Positions 52,896-61,967 of a DNA stretch of 64,000 bases are shown in pieces (position 1 is the stretch's first letter; the number at the start of each line of letters is the position of its first letter). The position numbers and the translations under genes are program-made. Origin of the DNA: an uncultured Clostridia bacterium (GTDB taxonomy: Bacteria > Bacillota > Clostridia > Oscillospirales > Ruminococcaceae); NCBI GenBank assembly GCA_947628615.1, contig CANRAO010000002.1, positions 115,156-179,155 on the forward strand, read 5' to 3'. Below the pieces are notes generated by a model that was not told the DNA's origin, made no database searches, and saw only the letters and a program-made list of their open reading frames with translations.

Positions 52896-54104
52896 TTAAT
52901 AAGGAATAATACTTAACAGCACACCTGCAGCAACAGCCGAACCAATAACTCCGGCAACATTAGGTCCCATTGCGTGCATAAGCAGATAGTTTGTAGGATT
53001 CTCCTGCTGACCTACCTTTTGAGACACTCTCGCCGCCATAGGAACAGCAGATACTCCTGCTGAACCGATAAGTGGGTTTACCTTGCCCTTTGTGAAAAAG
53101 CACATTATCTTTCCGAAAAGCACTCCGCAGGCAGTTCCCAAACAGAAAGCGGCAACGCCGAGCAAAATAACTCCTAAAAACTCTTTGTTTACTATCTTGT
53201 CAGCCGTTGTTGTTGCACCTACAGAAATGCCTAAGAAAATTGTTATAATGTTCATAAGCTCATTCTGAGCGGTTTTAACAAGTCTGTCACAAACTCCGCT
53301 TTCTTTCAAGAGATTTCCCAGCATAAGCATACCTACAAGAGGTGCCGCCGAAGGAACAAGCAGAGAAATTACAATTGTAACCACTATCGGGAAAATAATC
53401 TTTTCCGTCTTTGAAACAGGTCTTAGCTGACCCATAACTATTGAACGCTCTTTTTTAGTTGTCAGGCCCTTCATAATAGGAGGCTGAATTATCGGAACAA
53501 GAGCCATATAGGTATATGCGGCAAGCGCGATAGTTCCCGTATCTATTTTGAAACCGCCCGATGAAAGCAGCTTTGATGAAACGTAGATAGCTGTCGGTCC
53601 GTCGGCGCCACCGATTATTGCAATAGAACCTGCTTCGGCTGCAGAAAAGCCCAGCAAAGCCGCTCCGATAAACGTAAAGAATATTCCGCCTTGTGCAGCT
53701 GCTCCGAGCAGAAAGCTCTTAGGATTTGCAATCAGTGGTGCAAAATCGGTCATAGCACCTATTCCGAGAAATATAAGAGGCGGATAAAGCTGAAGCTTAA
53801 CGCCCATATAAAGTATGTCAAGCAACCCTCCGTCATGCAGAACCTTTCCGAAATCTATACCCTCACCTGTTATCTTCCAAAGATCCGGGTGGTACATTTC
53901 AGTAAACGGAAGGTTTGTCAAAAGCATACCAAATGCTATCGGCAAAAGAAGAAGTGGCTCAAAACCCTTTGAAATCGCAAGATACATAAAAATAAACGAA
54001 ATACCTATCATAATCAGCGATTTCCAGCCGCCATTAGATATAAATCCTGCAAAGCCGGATGTTGTCGCTAAATCTACAAGTGTGTCAATAAACTTTTCTA
54101 TCAT
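52896..54104 (-). CDS. Sodium-ion-translocating decarboxylase, beta subunit
   Basis: The 402-residue polytopic protein matches the OadB/GcdB family, which couples decarboxylation of biotin-bound CO2 to Na+ export. Motifs are GAMTDFAPLIANPKSFLLGA, AAEAGSIAIIGGADGPTAIY (with the Asp that binds sodium in relatives), and the C-terminal SAGVSAVPMAARVSQKVGQ with GPNVAGVIGSA. The gamma-like subunit gene lies directly upstream. The alpha carboxyltransferase and biotin carrier genes are not in the window, so the substrate (oxaloacetate, methylmalonyl-CoA or glutaconyl-CoA) cannot be decided. Confidence 0.93.
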   Translation of the reverse strand: MIEKFIDTLVDLATTSGFAGFISNGGWKSLIMIGISFIFMYLAISKGFEPLLLLPIAFGMLLTNLPFTEMYHPDLWKITGEGIDFGKVLHDGGLLDILYMGVKLQLYPPLIFLGIGAMTDFAPLIANPKSFLLGAAAQGGIFFTFIGAALLGFSAAEAGSIAIIGGADGPTAIYVSSKLLSSGGFKIDTGTIALAAYTYMALVPIIQPPIMKGLTTKKERSIVMGQLRPVSKTEKIIFPIVVTIVISLLVPSAAPLVGMLMLGNLLKESGVCDRLVKTAQNELMNIITIFLGISVGATTTADKIVNKEFLGVILLGVAAFCLGTACGVLFGKIMCFFTKGKVNPLIGSAGVSAVPMAARVSQKVGQQENPTNYLLMHAMGPNVAGVIGSAVAAGVLLSIIPY

Positions 54105-54122
54105 AATGTGAATATCCTTTCG

Positions 54123-54539
54123 CTAAAATGGACGTGTATTATCAATAAGTCCCGCAGCAGCCCAAGCAGTTCTCTGAGGCTTAGCGGCATTGATGCTTTT
54201 AAGCGCCAGCTTTTTTCCGCTCTTCGCACTCATATGTGAAATTGCCGCCGATATGACCGCTACAATTTCTTCTTCAATATCATCTTCAATTTCAGGCGTT
54301 GCTTTCACAACCTCTGCGCTAGGCAAAACTGTATTGCCTGTTTTGATCTCATTGTCTGTGTGAACCTTTTTGTCGGAAGACATTCTTTTGACTTTTGAAA
54401 TAAGACCGAAAATTAAAAGAATAATGACAAGTAAAATCAAACCTATGAATACTACGGTTAATCCTGTAACAACAACAGATGTCACATATTCAAAGTTCAT
54501 ATCAATATCCTCGGCAAGCAAGGAACTTAAAAAATTCAT
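54123..54539 (-). CDS. Sodium pump decarboxylase gamma subunit (OadG-like)
   Basis: The 138-residue product has one N-terminal membrane helix (about residues 20-45, VVVTGLTVVFIGLILLVIILL) and a charged cytoplasmic part. The C-terminal IEEEIVAVISAAISHMSAK and AWAAAGLIDNTRPF match OadG. Two possible starts have ribosome sites: the ATG at 54539 (GAGGGAG) and the ATG at 54500 (GAGGAT, eight bases). The shorter form would have 125 residues. It is 18 bases from the beta-subunit gene and forms an operon with it. Confidence 0.85.
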   Translation of the reverse strand: MNFLSSLLAEDIDMNFEYVTSVVVTGLTVVFIGLILLVIILLIFGLISKVKRMSSDKKVHTDNEIKTGNTVLPSAEVVKATPEIEDDIEEEIVAVISAAISHMSAKSGKKLALKSINAAKPQRTAWAAAGLIDNTRPF

Positions 54540-54705
54540 ATATCAATATCTCCCTCTAAAGTAAAATTAAACATAATAATTATAACTCAAATCGAGCATT
54601 TTTTCAATAGCTTATTGTTATTTTTTACACAATCTTTATATTAATTCGGAAAGATAATTTATATATTAGTGTAATTTTATACAGAGTCTTATTTATACAA
54701 TTATT

Positions 54706-55434
54706 TTAATCGTTATTGAGCTGCGTAGACGCTATAGTAAAGCAATATACTGCCTTTGCTCCGTTTTCCTTTAAAACACGAGAACATTCATTCAGTGTAC
54801 TTCCCGTTGTAATAATATCATCACAAAGCAAAATAATCTTTTTGCTTATTTCATCTGCATACTTTCTGTCAATATAAAAAAGACCTTTAACTGCTTCTGC
54901 TCTTTCATATCTGCCAAGTTCGTGCTGTGCAATATCATTTCTTGATTTTTTCAAAATCCTTAAGCAGTTGTGCTTGTTTATAATTTTAGAAACTGTCTTT
55001 GAAATAACATCAGCCTGATTATACCCACGCTTTTGCTTTGCCAATCTATGCATAGGAACAGCCGTAACAATATCTATATTACTTATATCAACTATCTGTG
55101 AAATTCTTTTATAAATGTCATCTTTAAAAACATCAACAATGTTTACTGCCTTATCCAGCTTGAGATTAACTATCCCCTCTCTTACAACACCTTTGTAATC
55201 TGCAATACTTACACAGCCGTCATAATATATTTTAGTATCACTGCATATACATATCTCCTGTCCGCACCTTTTGCAGTGTTCTGTACTTATAAATGGTATC
55301 TCGCTTTCACACTTTTCACAGCAAGGTTCATTCCACTTAATTACCTTGCCGCAAAACGGGCATCTGTTTGGAAAGAAAATGTCAAGTATATATTTTTTAA
55401 CACTGTCAGAATTCAATTTCATCATTAAATTCAT
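54706..55434 (-). CDS. comF: ComF family protein (phosphoribosyltransferase fold)
   Basis: The 242-residue product has an N-terminal zinc ribbon with CPFCGKV, CCEKCESE and CKRCGQEICIC, followed by a phosphoribosyltransferase domain with KQKRGYNQADVISK and the PRPP motif IILLCDDIITTGSTLNEC. ComF acts in DNA uptake at the cytoplasmic side in competent bacteria. The frame extends to a TTG at 55452; the ATG at 55434 has GAGGA upstream and is preferred. It overlaps recD2 by 29 bases, so the two are co-transcribed. Confidence 0.9.
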   Translation of the reverse strand: MNLMMKLNSDSVKKYILDIFFPNRCPFCGKVIKWNEPCCEKCESEIPFISTEHCKRCGQEICICSDTKIYYDGCVSIADYKGVVREGIVNLKLDKAVNIVDVFKDDIYKRISQIVDISNIDIVTAVPMHRLAKQKRGYNQADVISKTVSKIINKHNCLRILKKSRNDIAQHELGRYERAEAVKGLFYIDRKYADEISKKIILLCDDIITTGSTLNECSRVLKENGAKAVYCFTIASTQLNND

Positions 55435-57682
55435 CACTGTTACCATCCTCAATCAGCATATTTTTTAAAACAGTATATCTCAATGTTCTTCTATTATTGT
55501 CAATCATTCCCTCAAGCTTATTCGCAGAGCCGATTATAATCAACAGCTTTTTAGCCCTTGTAACCGCAGTATAAAGCAGATTTCTGTAATACAGCTTGTC
55601 AAATCCGCCGAATACGGTAAGTATGACCACGTCAAATTCGCTGCCTTGACTTTTATGAACGGTTATTGCATATGCAAGGTCAAGATTTTCAAGCATTGAA
55701 ACTGTATAATTGCATATTCTTCCCTCAAAATCAATCGTAATAAGACCTGTGTATTTATTAGCCGCAGTTATGATTCCTATATCTCCGTTAAAGATACCTG
55801 CACCGTTTTCTTTAACTCCATCGCCTAAATCCTTCGACCAGACAATATCGTAATTATTCTTTGTCTGCATAACCTTATCGCCGACGCGATATGTATACTG
55901 AAACGTCTTTATCTCCGATTTTTCTTTCGATGGAGGGTTAAGTTCTGCCTGAAGCCGTTTGTTAAGCTCAACTGTGCCGGACGGTCCCTTTCTTGTAGGC
56001 GATAAGACCTGAATATCGTCAATTGATGAATACCCATATGCCTTCGGGAGCCTGTCCTTAGCAAGCTCAACGACCAACGACTGAAGTTCACTGTGCTGAA
56101 GCCTTTGAAAAAAGAAGAAATCATTCCCTCTTTCACTTAGATCAATATGCTCTCCGCCGACTATCTTATGAGCATTTACAACTATTGAGCTTTTACTTGC
56201 CTGTCTGAAAATCTCTTTAAGCGTTACTATCGGCACAACTCCGCTTTCTATTATATCCTTTAGAACATTCCCTGCCCCCACCGAAGGAAGCTGATCGCTG
56301 TCGCCTACCATAATTAGCTTACAGGTCATAGGTATTGCCCTCAAAAGCGCCTCGAACAATAATGAATCGACCATAGACATCTCGTCAATTATCATAACAT
56401 CGCAATCAAGCAAATTGTTCTCATTATACTTAAAACGAGGTCTGTCTCCGTCTGAAAAGACAACCTCAAGCATTCGGTGAATAGTCTTCGCTTCATAGCC
56501 TGTAAGTTCGGATATTCTCTTTGCAGCACGCCCTGTCGGAGCGGTTATCAAAACATTCATACCCTGCTGCTCAAACAGAGATATTATAGCATTGAGCGTA
56601 GTGGTCTTTCCTGTTCCCGGTCCACCTGTTAAAACCAAAAAGCCGCAGGACAGCGCTGTATTTATAGCTTTCTTTTGAAGCTCCTCATACTCTATATCAT
56701 TCTGCTCCTCTGCAAGAGCAATTACCTCGTCATAATTTATCTTGCTGTCATATAGACACTCTTTCATTATATTAAGCCGTCTGGAAATATAATTTTCAGC
56801 TGTGTAATATTCTTTAAGCAATATAAAGGGTCTGTTTTTCTTTCTGAACAGACATAAATTTTCCTCATTCAGCTCATCCTCTAAGACCTCGTTAAATCTA
56901 TCCTCTTCAATATCGAGAAACCTACAGGTTATCGCTCTTAGCTTGTCCTCAGGCAGACAAGTATGCCCGGCATATGAATTCTGAATAAGAACGTTTGCTA
57001 TTCCCGCTTTTATACGGTTTTCATTATCCTTTGGCAGTTCTATATCTGCTGCCATTTCGTCAGCTTTGAAAAACGGAAGCTCTATTCCTTGAGCACATAG
57101 AACATACGGATTGCTCCTCACCATTTCCTCAGTAGGCTGTCCCCAGCGTTTCCACGCTTTAGCACCGTAGCCCGCCGATATACCGAACTTTGACAGATAC
57201 CCCATCAAAGACCGAACTCCGTTTACATTTTTAAATTCCTCAGAAATTTTTTGGCACTTCTTCTTTGTTATACCCTCAACCTCACATAGACGCTCTGGCT
57301 CTTTTTCCATAATTTCAAGCGTCATATCTCCGAACTTGTCTACTATTTTCCCTGCAATGACAGGTCCTATTCCCTTTATTGCACCGCTTGCAAGATACTT
57401 TCTTATTGCCAGTGCGGTTGTAGGCATTTTGCGCTCGCAGAGAGTAACCTTGAACTGCTCTCCGAATTTCTGATGATTAATAAACTCGCCTGTTAAAAAT
57501 AGATCCTCGCCTTCGTCAACACTGCCGATTTCTCCCACAACAGTAACAGGGTCGCCGTCAACGTCAAGCGTTAAGACGGCAAACCCGTTTTCCTCATTAC
57601 TATAAACAACACAATCAACCGTGCCTTCAATTTGACAAAGCTCTTTTCCTTTCACTTTGATCACCATATCTTTGCAGTGCAA
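55406..57682 (-). CDS. recD2: ATP-dependent DNA helicase RecD2
   Basis: The 758-residue product is the long RecD2 type. It has an N-terminal OB-like part and tandem helix-hairpin-helix region (SGAIKGIGPVIAGKIVDKFG). The 5'-3' helicase core has Walker A LTGGPGTGKTTTLNAII near residue 350, Walker B VMIIDEMSMVDSLL, and the late motif YAITVHKSQGSEFDVVIL. It acts in recombination and mismatch repair without RecBC in Firmicutes. The start is a TTG at 57682 with AAAGG six bases upstream; a downstream ATG (57667) lacks a ribosome site. Confidence 0.94.
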   Translation of the reverse strand: MHCKDMVIKVKGKELCQIEGTVDCVVYSNEENGFAVLTLDVDGDPVTVVGEIGSVDEGEDLFLTGEFINHQKFGEQFKVTLCERKMPTTALAIRKYLASGAIKGIGPVIAGKIVDKFGDMTLEIMEKEPERLCEVEGITKKKCQKISEEFKNVNGVRSLMGYLSKFGISAGYGAKAWKRWGQPTEEMVRSNPYVLCAQGIELPFFKADEMAADIELPKDNENRIKAGIANVLIQNSYAGHTCLPEDKLRAITCRFLDIEEDRFNEVLEDELNEENLCLFRKKNRPFILLKEYYTAENYISRRLNIMKECLYDSKINYDEVIALAEEQNDIEYEELQKKAINTALSCGFLVLTGGPGTGKTTTLNAIISLFEQQGMNVLITAPTGRAAKRISELTGYEAKTIHRMLEVVFSDGDRPRFKYNENNLLDCDVMIIDEMSMVDSLLFEALLRAIPMTCKLIMVGDSDQLPSVGAGNVLKDIIESGVVPIVTLKEIFRQASKSSIVVNAHKIVGGEHIDLSERGNDFFFFQRLQHSELQSLVVELAKDRLPKAYGYSSIDDIQVLSPTRKGPSGTVELNKRLQAELNPPSKEKSEIKTFQYTYRVGDKVMQTKNNYDIVWSKDLGDGVKENGAGIFNGDIGIITAANKYTGLITIDFEGRICNYTVSMLENLDLAYAITVHKSQGSEFDVVILTVFGGFDKLYYRNLLYTAVTRAKKLLIIIGSANKLEGMIDNNRRTLRYTVLKNMLIEDGNSDEFNDEIEF

Positions 57683-57726
57683 AGACCGCCTTTCAATCCG
57701 ATTTAATAAAATTCCTCATAACTTTG

Positions 57727-58062
57727 CTATGTATTTGATTTAATATAATTCTCAAGCTCATTCTGATCAATTATTTTCACACTGTCAAATTCCCCGCATA
57801 CCTCATTAAGCTGAACAATACGCTCTTCATCCGGCTTTTCTGTAGGGTATACCAAAATCTCACTCGAATCCTCATCACTGAATTTATTTTCCCAATATGC
57901 AGCTTTTATTATCTTTGAAATATCAGTAATGCTGTTACTGATAGGTACAATTATAAATTTCTTATAATCTGAAACTTTTCCCGAATCCAGCAGCTTCTTT
58001 ACAATGTAAACAAGCGCCATAACAAATACTAATAAGAATACCGCAGCAAAAAGCTCACTCAT
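57727..58062 (-). CDS. Small membrane-anchored protein of unknown function
   Basis: The 111-residue product starts with one membrane helix (SELFAAVFLLVFVMALVYIV) followed by a soluble domain of about 85 residues (KKFIIVPISNSITDIS, SSEILVYPTEKPDEERI). I recognise no family. The frame opens at a GTG (58071); GAGG eight bases upstream favours the ATG at 58062. It sits between pnp and recD2 on the same strand, 44 bases before recD2. Confidence 0.7.
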   Translation of the reverse strand: MSELFAAVFLLVFVMALVYIVKKLLDSGKVSDYKKFIIVPISNSITDISKIIKAAYWENKFSDEDSSEILVYPTEKPDEERIVQLNEVCGEFDSVKIIDQNELENYIKSNT

Positions 58063-58152
58063 CTTCCTCACCTCTGATTCATAATATGAAGCAAAGGCAA
58101 TTATTGTGATACAATAATTATACTATTTTGTATGCTCTTTTTCAAGTGCAAA

Positions 58153-58195
58153 AGACAAGCACTTACGGAAAACAAATGCCCATAAGTGCTTTTAA
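58153..58195 (-). terminator. Hairpin after pnp, probable terminator
   Basis: AAGCACTTA pairs with TAAGTGCTT just after the pnp stop and is followed by GTCTTTTG on the minus strand, so the T tract is imperfect. Confidence 0.55.
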
Positions 58196-58201
58196 TATCA
58201 T

Positions 58202-60322
58202 TTATTCACTCTGTGCCGCCTTTTTTGCTTCAATATCGGTCAAAGCGTCCTTTCTCGAAAGATTAATTCTTCCCTGATCGTCGATCTCCATTACCTTGAC
58301 TACTATTTCATCACCGATTGAGACAACGTCTTCAACCTTGTTTACCCTTTGCTTATCCAGTTTTGAAATGTGTACCAATCCGTCTTTTCCGGGAGCTATT
58401 TCAACAAACGCACCAAAGTTCATTATTCTGACAACCTTGCCCTTGTAAATAGAACCGATTTCAGGGTCGTTAGCGATAGTGTCGATAACAGATATAGCTG
58501 CCTGACATTTCTCCTTGTCAAGACCGGAAACGAATACATTTCCGTCCTCTTCAATATCAATACTGCAATCAAAGTCAGCAGCGATTTTCTGAATTACCTT
58601 TCCGCCCGAACCGATAACATCTCTAATCTTATCAACAGGAACTTTTGTTGTGAACATCTTAGGTGCCCACTTGCTGACCTCAGGTCTGGGTTCAGGAATT
58701 GCCTTGAGCATTATTTCATCTAAAATATAAAGTCTTGCCTTATGAGTTTTCTCAAATGCTTCTTTAATAATCTCAGGAGTAAGACCGTCAACCTTAATGT
58801 CAACCTGAATGGCGGTAATACCTTTCTTTGTTCCGCCTACTTTAAAGTCCATATCTCCGTAGAAGTCCTCAAGCCCTTGAATATCAACCATTGTCTGGAA
58901 ACTGCCGTCGTCCTTTGTGATAAGTCCGCAGGAAATACCTGCAACAGGAGCTTTAATCGGTACGCCGGCATCCATCAATGCAAGAGTAGAACCGCATATC
59001 GAGCCCTGCGAAGTCGAACCGTTTGAAGAAAGAACCTCTGATACCATTCTGATTGCATACGGAAATTCCTCAACGCTTGGGATCACAGGAACAAGTGCCT
59101 TTTCAGCTAATGCTCCGTGACCTATTTCTCTTCTTCCCGGACCTCTTGAAGGTCTCGTTTCGCCTACCGAATACGAAGGGAAATTGTAATGGTGGATATA
59201 TCTCTTTGAAACCTCTTCATCTAAGCCGTCCAGCTTCTGGGCTTCGCTTACAGGTCCAAGCGTACAAATAGTCAAAACCTGAGTTTGTCCTCTTGTGAAA
59301 ATACCTGAGCCGTGAACCCTAGGAAGAACTCCGACTTCAGATGCTAACGGCCTTATCTCATCAATACCACGTCCGTCAACTCTCTTGCCCTCGCAAAGCC
59401 ATGCCCTAACGATTTTCTTTTGCAGCTTGTAGATTATCTCGTCGATCATTACTGCATTTTCTTTTTCTTCATCGTCAAACTTCTCATGAATAGCGTCAAT
59501 GATAGGCTGTAATCTTGCATCACGAACATTCTTATCATTTGTGTCAAGTGCAACCTTTACATCTTCTGCGGCAAAAGCCTCAATCTCGTCAAACAAATCA
59601 TGGTCAACTTCCTGCGACTCAAACTCAAACTTAGGCTTTCCTATCTCCTTCTGAATATCAGAAATAAACGAAACCATTTTCTTTATTTCCTCGTGGCCCT
59701 TTAAGATAGCTTCAAGCATTGTATCATCGTCTACCTCATCAGCACCGGCTTCAATCATAACGATTTTTTCAGCCGAGCCTGCAACCGTAAGATTGAGATG
59801 ATTTCTCTCTCTTTGCTCCAATGTAGGATTAAGAACAATTTCTCCGTCAACAAGTCCTACGCTCAGTCCTGCTATTGGTCCGTTGAACGGAATATCAGAA
59901 ATAGAAAGCGCAATAGAAACAGCAACCATTCCTGCAACCTCAGGTGAGTTATCAGGGTCAACTGACAAAACAGTCATTACAACTCCAACGTCGTTTCTCA
60001 TATCCTTTGGGAACAACGGTCTTATCTGTCTGTCAACCATTCTTGAAGTTAGTATTGCCTTGTCAGCAGGCTTGCCCTCTCTCTTTGTGAAAGAACCCGG
60101 AATTTTACCAACTGAATACAATCTTTCCTCATAATCAACCGATAATGGGAAAAAGTCTATTCCCTCTCTGGGCTTTTCAGATGCTGTTACGTTTGCCATT
60201 ACTACCGTTTCACCGTAGCGTACCCAGCACGAACCGTTAGAAAGCTCGCACGTTTTACCTGTTTCAACAACAAGCGGTCTGCCTGCATAGGTAGTTTCAA
60301 AAGTTCTGTAATTCTCAAACAT
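58202..60322 (-). CDS. pnp: Polynucleotide phosphorylase
   Basis: The 706-residue product degrades RNA 3' to 5' with phosphate. Two RNase PH domains are present: the first near residues 10-140 (FFPLSVDYEERLYSVGKIPG), the second at about 320-540 with FTRGQTQVLTICTLG and SNGSTSQGSICGSTLALMDAG. A KH domain (VIGSGGKVIQKIAADF, about 565) and an S1 domain (GAFVEIAPGKDGLVHISKL, about 630) follow. It lies 292 bases after rpsO, the classical rpsO-pnp order, and has a long structured leader that could mediate autoregulation. Confidence 0.97.
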   Translation of the reverse strand: MFENYRTFETTYAGRPLVVETGKTCELSNGSCWVRYGETVVMANVTASEKPREGIDFFPLSVDYEERLYSVGKIPGSFTKREGKPADKAILTSRMVDRQIRPLFPKDMRNDVGVVMTVLSVDPDNSPEVAGMVAVSIALSISDIPFNGPIAGLSVGLVDGEIVLNPTLEQRERNHLNLTVAGSAEKIVMIEAGADEVDDDTMLEAILKGHEEIKKMVSFISDIQKEIGKPKFEFESQEVDHDLFDEIEAFAAEDVKVALDTNDKNVRDARLQPIIDAIHEKFDDEEKENAVMIDEIIYKLQKKIVRAWLCEGKRVDGRGIDEIRPLASEVGVLPRVHGSGIFTRGQTQVLTICTLGPVSEAQKLDGLDEEVSKRYIHHYNFPSYSVGETRPSRGPGRREIGHGALAEKALVPVIPSVEEFPYAIRMVSEVLSSNGSTSQGSICGSTLALMDAGVPIKAPVAGISCGLITKDDGSFQTMVDIQGLEDFYGDMDFKVGGTKKGITAIQVDIKVDGLTPEIIKEAFEKTHKARLYILDEIMLKAIPEPRPEVSKWAPKMFTTKVPVDKIRDVIGSGGKVIQKIAADFDCSIDIEEDGNVFVSGLDKEKCQAAISVIDTIANDPEIGSIYKGKVVRIMNFGAFVEIAPGKDGLVHISKLDKQRVNKVEDVVSIGDEIVVKVMEIDDQGRINLSRKDALTDIEAKKAAQSE

Positions 60323-60404
60323 TTTAATACCATTCCTTTCTTAGGAATTTAAGCTGTATCACTCTATCGGTTTATAAACACATATTTTGTGAAAAAGCTC
60401 AAAA

Positions 60405-60494
60405 TGCGTGACTAGTATCTTTCACGCAAAACTCCTATTCATTAAAATTACTTTACGAAAGCCCTTGCTTTCAGATTTTTGTGACAGGAGTTTT
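60405..60494 (-). promoter_or_regulatory. Structured leader of pnp
   Basis: On the minus strand AAAACTCCT (60486-60494) can pair with AGGAGTTTT (60428-60436) around an inner hairpin GAAAGC/GCTTTC (60457-60472). A second hairpin TGCGTGA/TCACGCA (60405-60428) follows. A long double-stranded element before pnp recalls the RNase III-processed pnp leader of enteric bacteria, here by analogy only. Confidence 0.55.
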
Positions 60495-60565
60495 AGCAAA
60501 AAATACAGGATTATTACAACCTAGTAACCCCCTATTTATTGCTAATCACTCACTGCCAATATACA

Positions 60566-60602
60566 CCAAAAGGCAGACAGCGAATACTCGCCTCTGCCTT
60601 AT
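60566..60602 (-). terminator. Terminator of rpsO
   Basis: On the minus strand AAGGCAGA-GGCGA pairs with TCGCT-GTCTGCCTT around GTAT, followed by TTGG. The stem is strong but the T tract short, so read-through into pnp is possible. Confidence 0.65.
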
Positions 60603-60614
60603 TGATAACAAAAT

Positions 60615-60881
60615 TTACTTACGGATACCCAGTTTTTCAATAGTAGCTCTGTATCTTTCAACGTCCTTCTTCTGAAGATAGCTTAAAAGATTTCTTCTCT
60701 TACCAACCAGCTTCAAAAGACCTCTTCTTGAGTGGTGATCCTTCTTGTGAATTTTTAAGTGCTCGGTCAAATCGTTGATCCTTCTTGTAAGAATTGCGAT
60801 TTGTACTTCCGGTGAGCCTGTGTCTGTATCGTGCTTTCTGTTAGCTTCGATAATAGCAGTTTTTTCTTCTTTTCTCAGCAT
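60615..60881 (-). CDS. rpsO: 30S ribosomal protein S15
   Basis: The 88-residue length is exactly that of the family. [39 protein letters not shown] and [13 protein letters not shown] are the conserved S15 sequence that binds 16S rRNA helices. AAAGAGG precedes the ATG. A structured leader upstream is a likely autoregulation site, and pnp follows. Confidence 0.98.
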   Translation of the reverse strand: MLRKEEKTAIIEANRKHDTDTGSPEVQIAILTRRINDLTEHLKIHKKDHHSRRGLLKLVGKRRNLLSYLQKKDVERYRATIEKLGIRK

Positions 60882-60895
60882 AATAATTGTACCTC

Positions 60896-61005
60896 TTTTC
60901 TTTAAGATTTTCCGCAGTCGTAGATTATGGTAAGGATACCTCCCATTTTACGGGCATTCGCCATAATCCAAGAGCAGGGTTTTAGCGTTGTAATTACAAC
61001 GCTAA
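60896..61005 (-). promoter_or_regulatory. Structured S15 mRNA leader
   Basis: The leader begins with a perfect palindrome (60982-61005, halves TTAGCGTTGTAA and TTACAACGCTAA). A long-range stem GATTATGG/CCATAATC (60961-60968 with 60923-60930) then encloses a small CCC/GGG hairpin (60942-60954). Several distinct S15-binding leaders are known in Firmicutes and other phyla; this one plausibly lets excess S15 repress its own mRNA. Confidence 0.6.
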
Positions 61006-61007
61006 TT

Positions 61008-61036
61008 ATATTACCACAATTTTTCTCAAATGTAAA
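61008..61036 (-). promoter_or_regulatory. Promoter of rpsO
   Basis: On the minus strand TTTACA (61031-61036) and TAATAT (61008-61013) are 17 bases apart; transcription would start close to the 24-base palindrome. Confidence 0.65.
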
Positions 61037-61109
61037 TAGTTTTTACAATTTTTTAATAATTTGCGTAAACTTTAATTAAACAAAGATGAAAAAAGTAAGC
61101 TACAGTTCA

Positions 61110-61967
61110 TTATTTTAATTTTCTGTTCACCTTAGCCGCCGTAAGAGTGTTCTGCATGAGCATAGCTATGGTCATAGGTCCTACTCCGCCCGGAACAGGC
61201 GTAATATGACTTGCAACCTTTGAAGCAGTTTCAAATTCAACATCTCCGCACAGCTTTCCGTTGTCAAGTCTGTTCATTCCAACGTCAATAACAACAGCAC
61301 CTTCTTTTATCATATCGCCCTTTATAAGATTAGGAACTCCTACCGCCGCAACAAGAATATCTGCTCTTTTGCACTCTGCTTTTAGATCCTTAGTCTTTGA
61401 ATGGCAAATAGTTACAGTTCCGCTTTTATGAAGCAAAAGCATAGACATAGGCTTACCTACTATGTTGCTTCTTCCGACAACGACACATTCTTTACCCTTT
61501 ATATCAACTCCGGCAGACGCAATAAGCTCCATAACTCCGGCAGGAGTACACGGCAGAAAGCTGTAATCACCTATCATAATTTTTCCTACATTGACAGGGT
61601 GGAATGCGTCAACGTCCTTGTTAGGGGCAATATTATTGATTATAACATTCTCGTCGATATGCTTCGGCAGAGGAAGCTGACAGAGTATGCCGTCTATTCT
61701 GTCATCATTATTCAGCTTGCTTACAAGCTCTAAAAGCTCGCTCTCTGTAGTCTCCTCAGGAAGTGCGTATTCATAAGAATCAAACCCTACATACTCGCAC
61801 GCCTTTTTCTTATTGTTTACATAAATTCTCGACGCAGGATCATCACCAACAATTATTACAGCAAGCCCTGCTGTAACTCCGTATTTTTCTTTAAGCTGAG
61901 CCGCTTCCTCTTTAATTCTATCCTTTACGCTCTGAGATACCGCTTTTCCGTCAATAATATTACTCAT
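61110..61967 (-). CDS. folD: Methylenetetrahydrofolate dehydrogenase / cyclohydrolase
   Basis: The 285-residue bifunctional enzyme interconverts 5,10-methylene-THF, methenyl-THF and 10-formyl-THF. Conserved parts are DDPASRIYVNNKKKACEYVG (with the catalytic Lys), GILCQLPLPKHIDE, PCTPAGVMEL, VVGRSNIVGKPMSMLLL for NADP, and PGGVGPMTIAMLMQNT. The frame extends to 61994, but the ATG at 61967 has GAGGAGG nine bases upstream and overlaps the lgt stop by eight bases, so coupled translation is likely. Confidence 0.96.
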   Translation of the reverse strand: MSNIIDGKAVSQSVKDRIKEEAAQLKEKYGVTAGLAVIIVGDDPASRIYVNNKKKACEYVGFDSYEYALPEETTESELLELVSKLNNDDRIDGILCQLPLPKHIDENVIINNIAPNKDVDAFHPVNVGKIMIGDYSFLPCTPAGVMELIASAGVDIKGKECVVVGRSNIVGKPMSMLLLHKSGTVTICHSKTKDLKAECKRADILVAAVGVPNLIKGDMIKEGAVVIDVGMNRLDNGKLCGDVEFETASKVASHITPVPGGVGPMTIAMLMQNTLTAAKVNRKLK

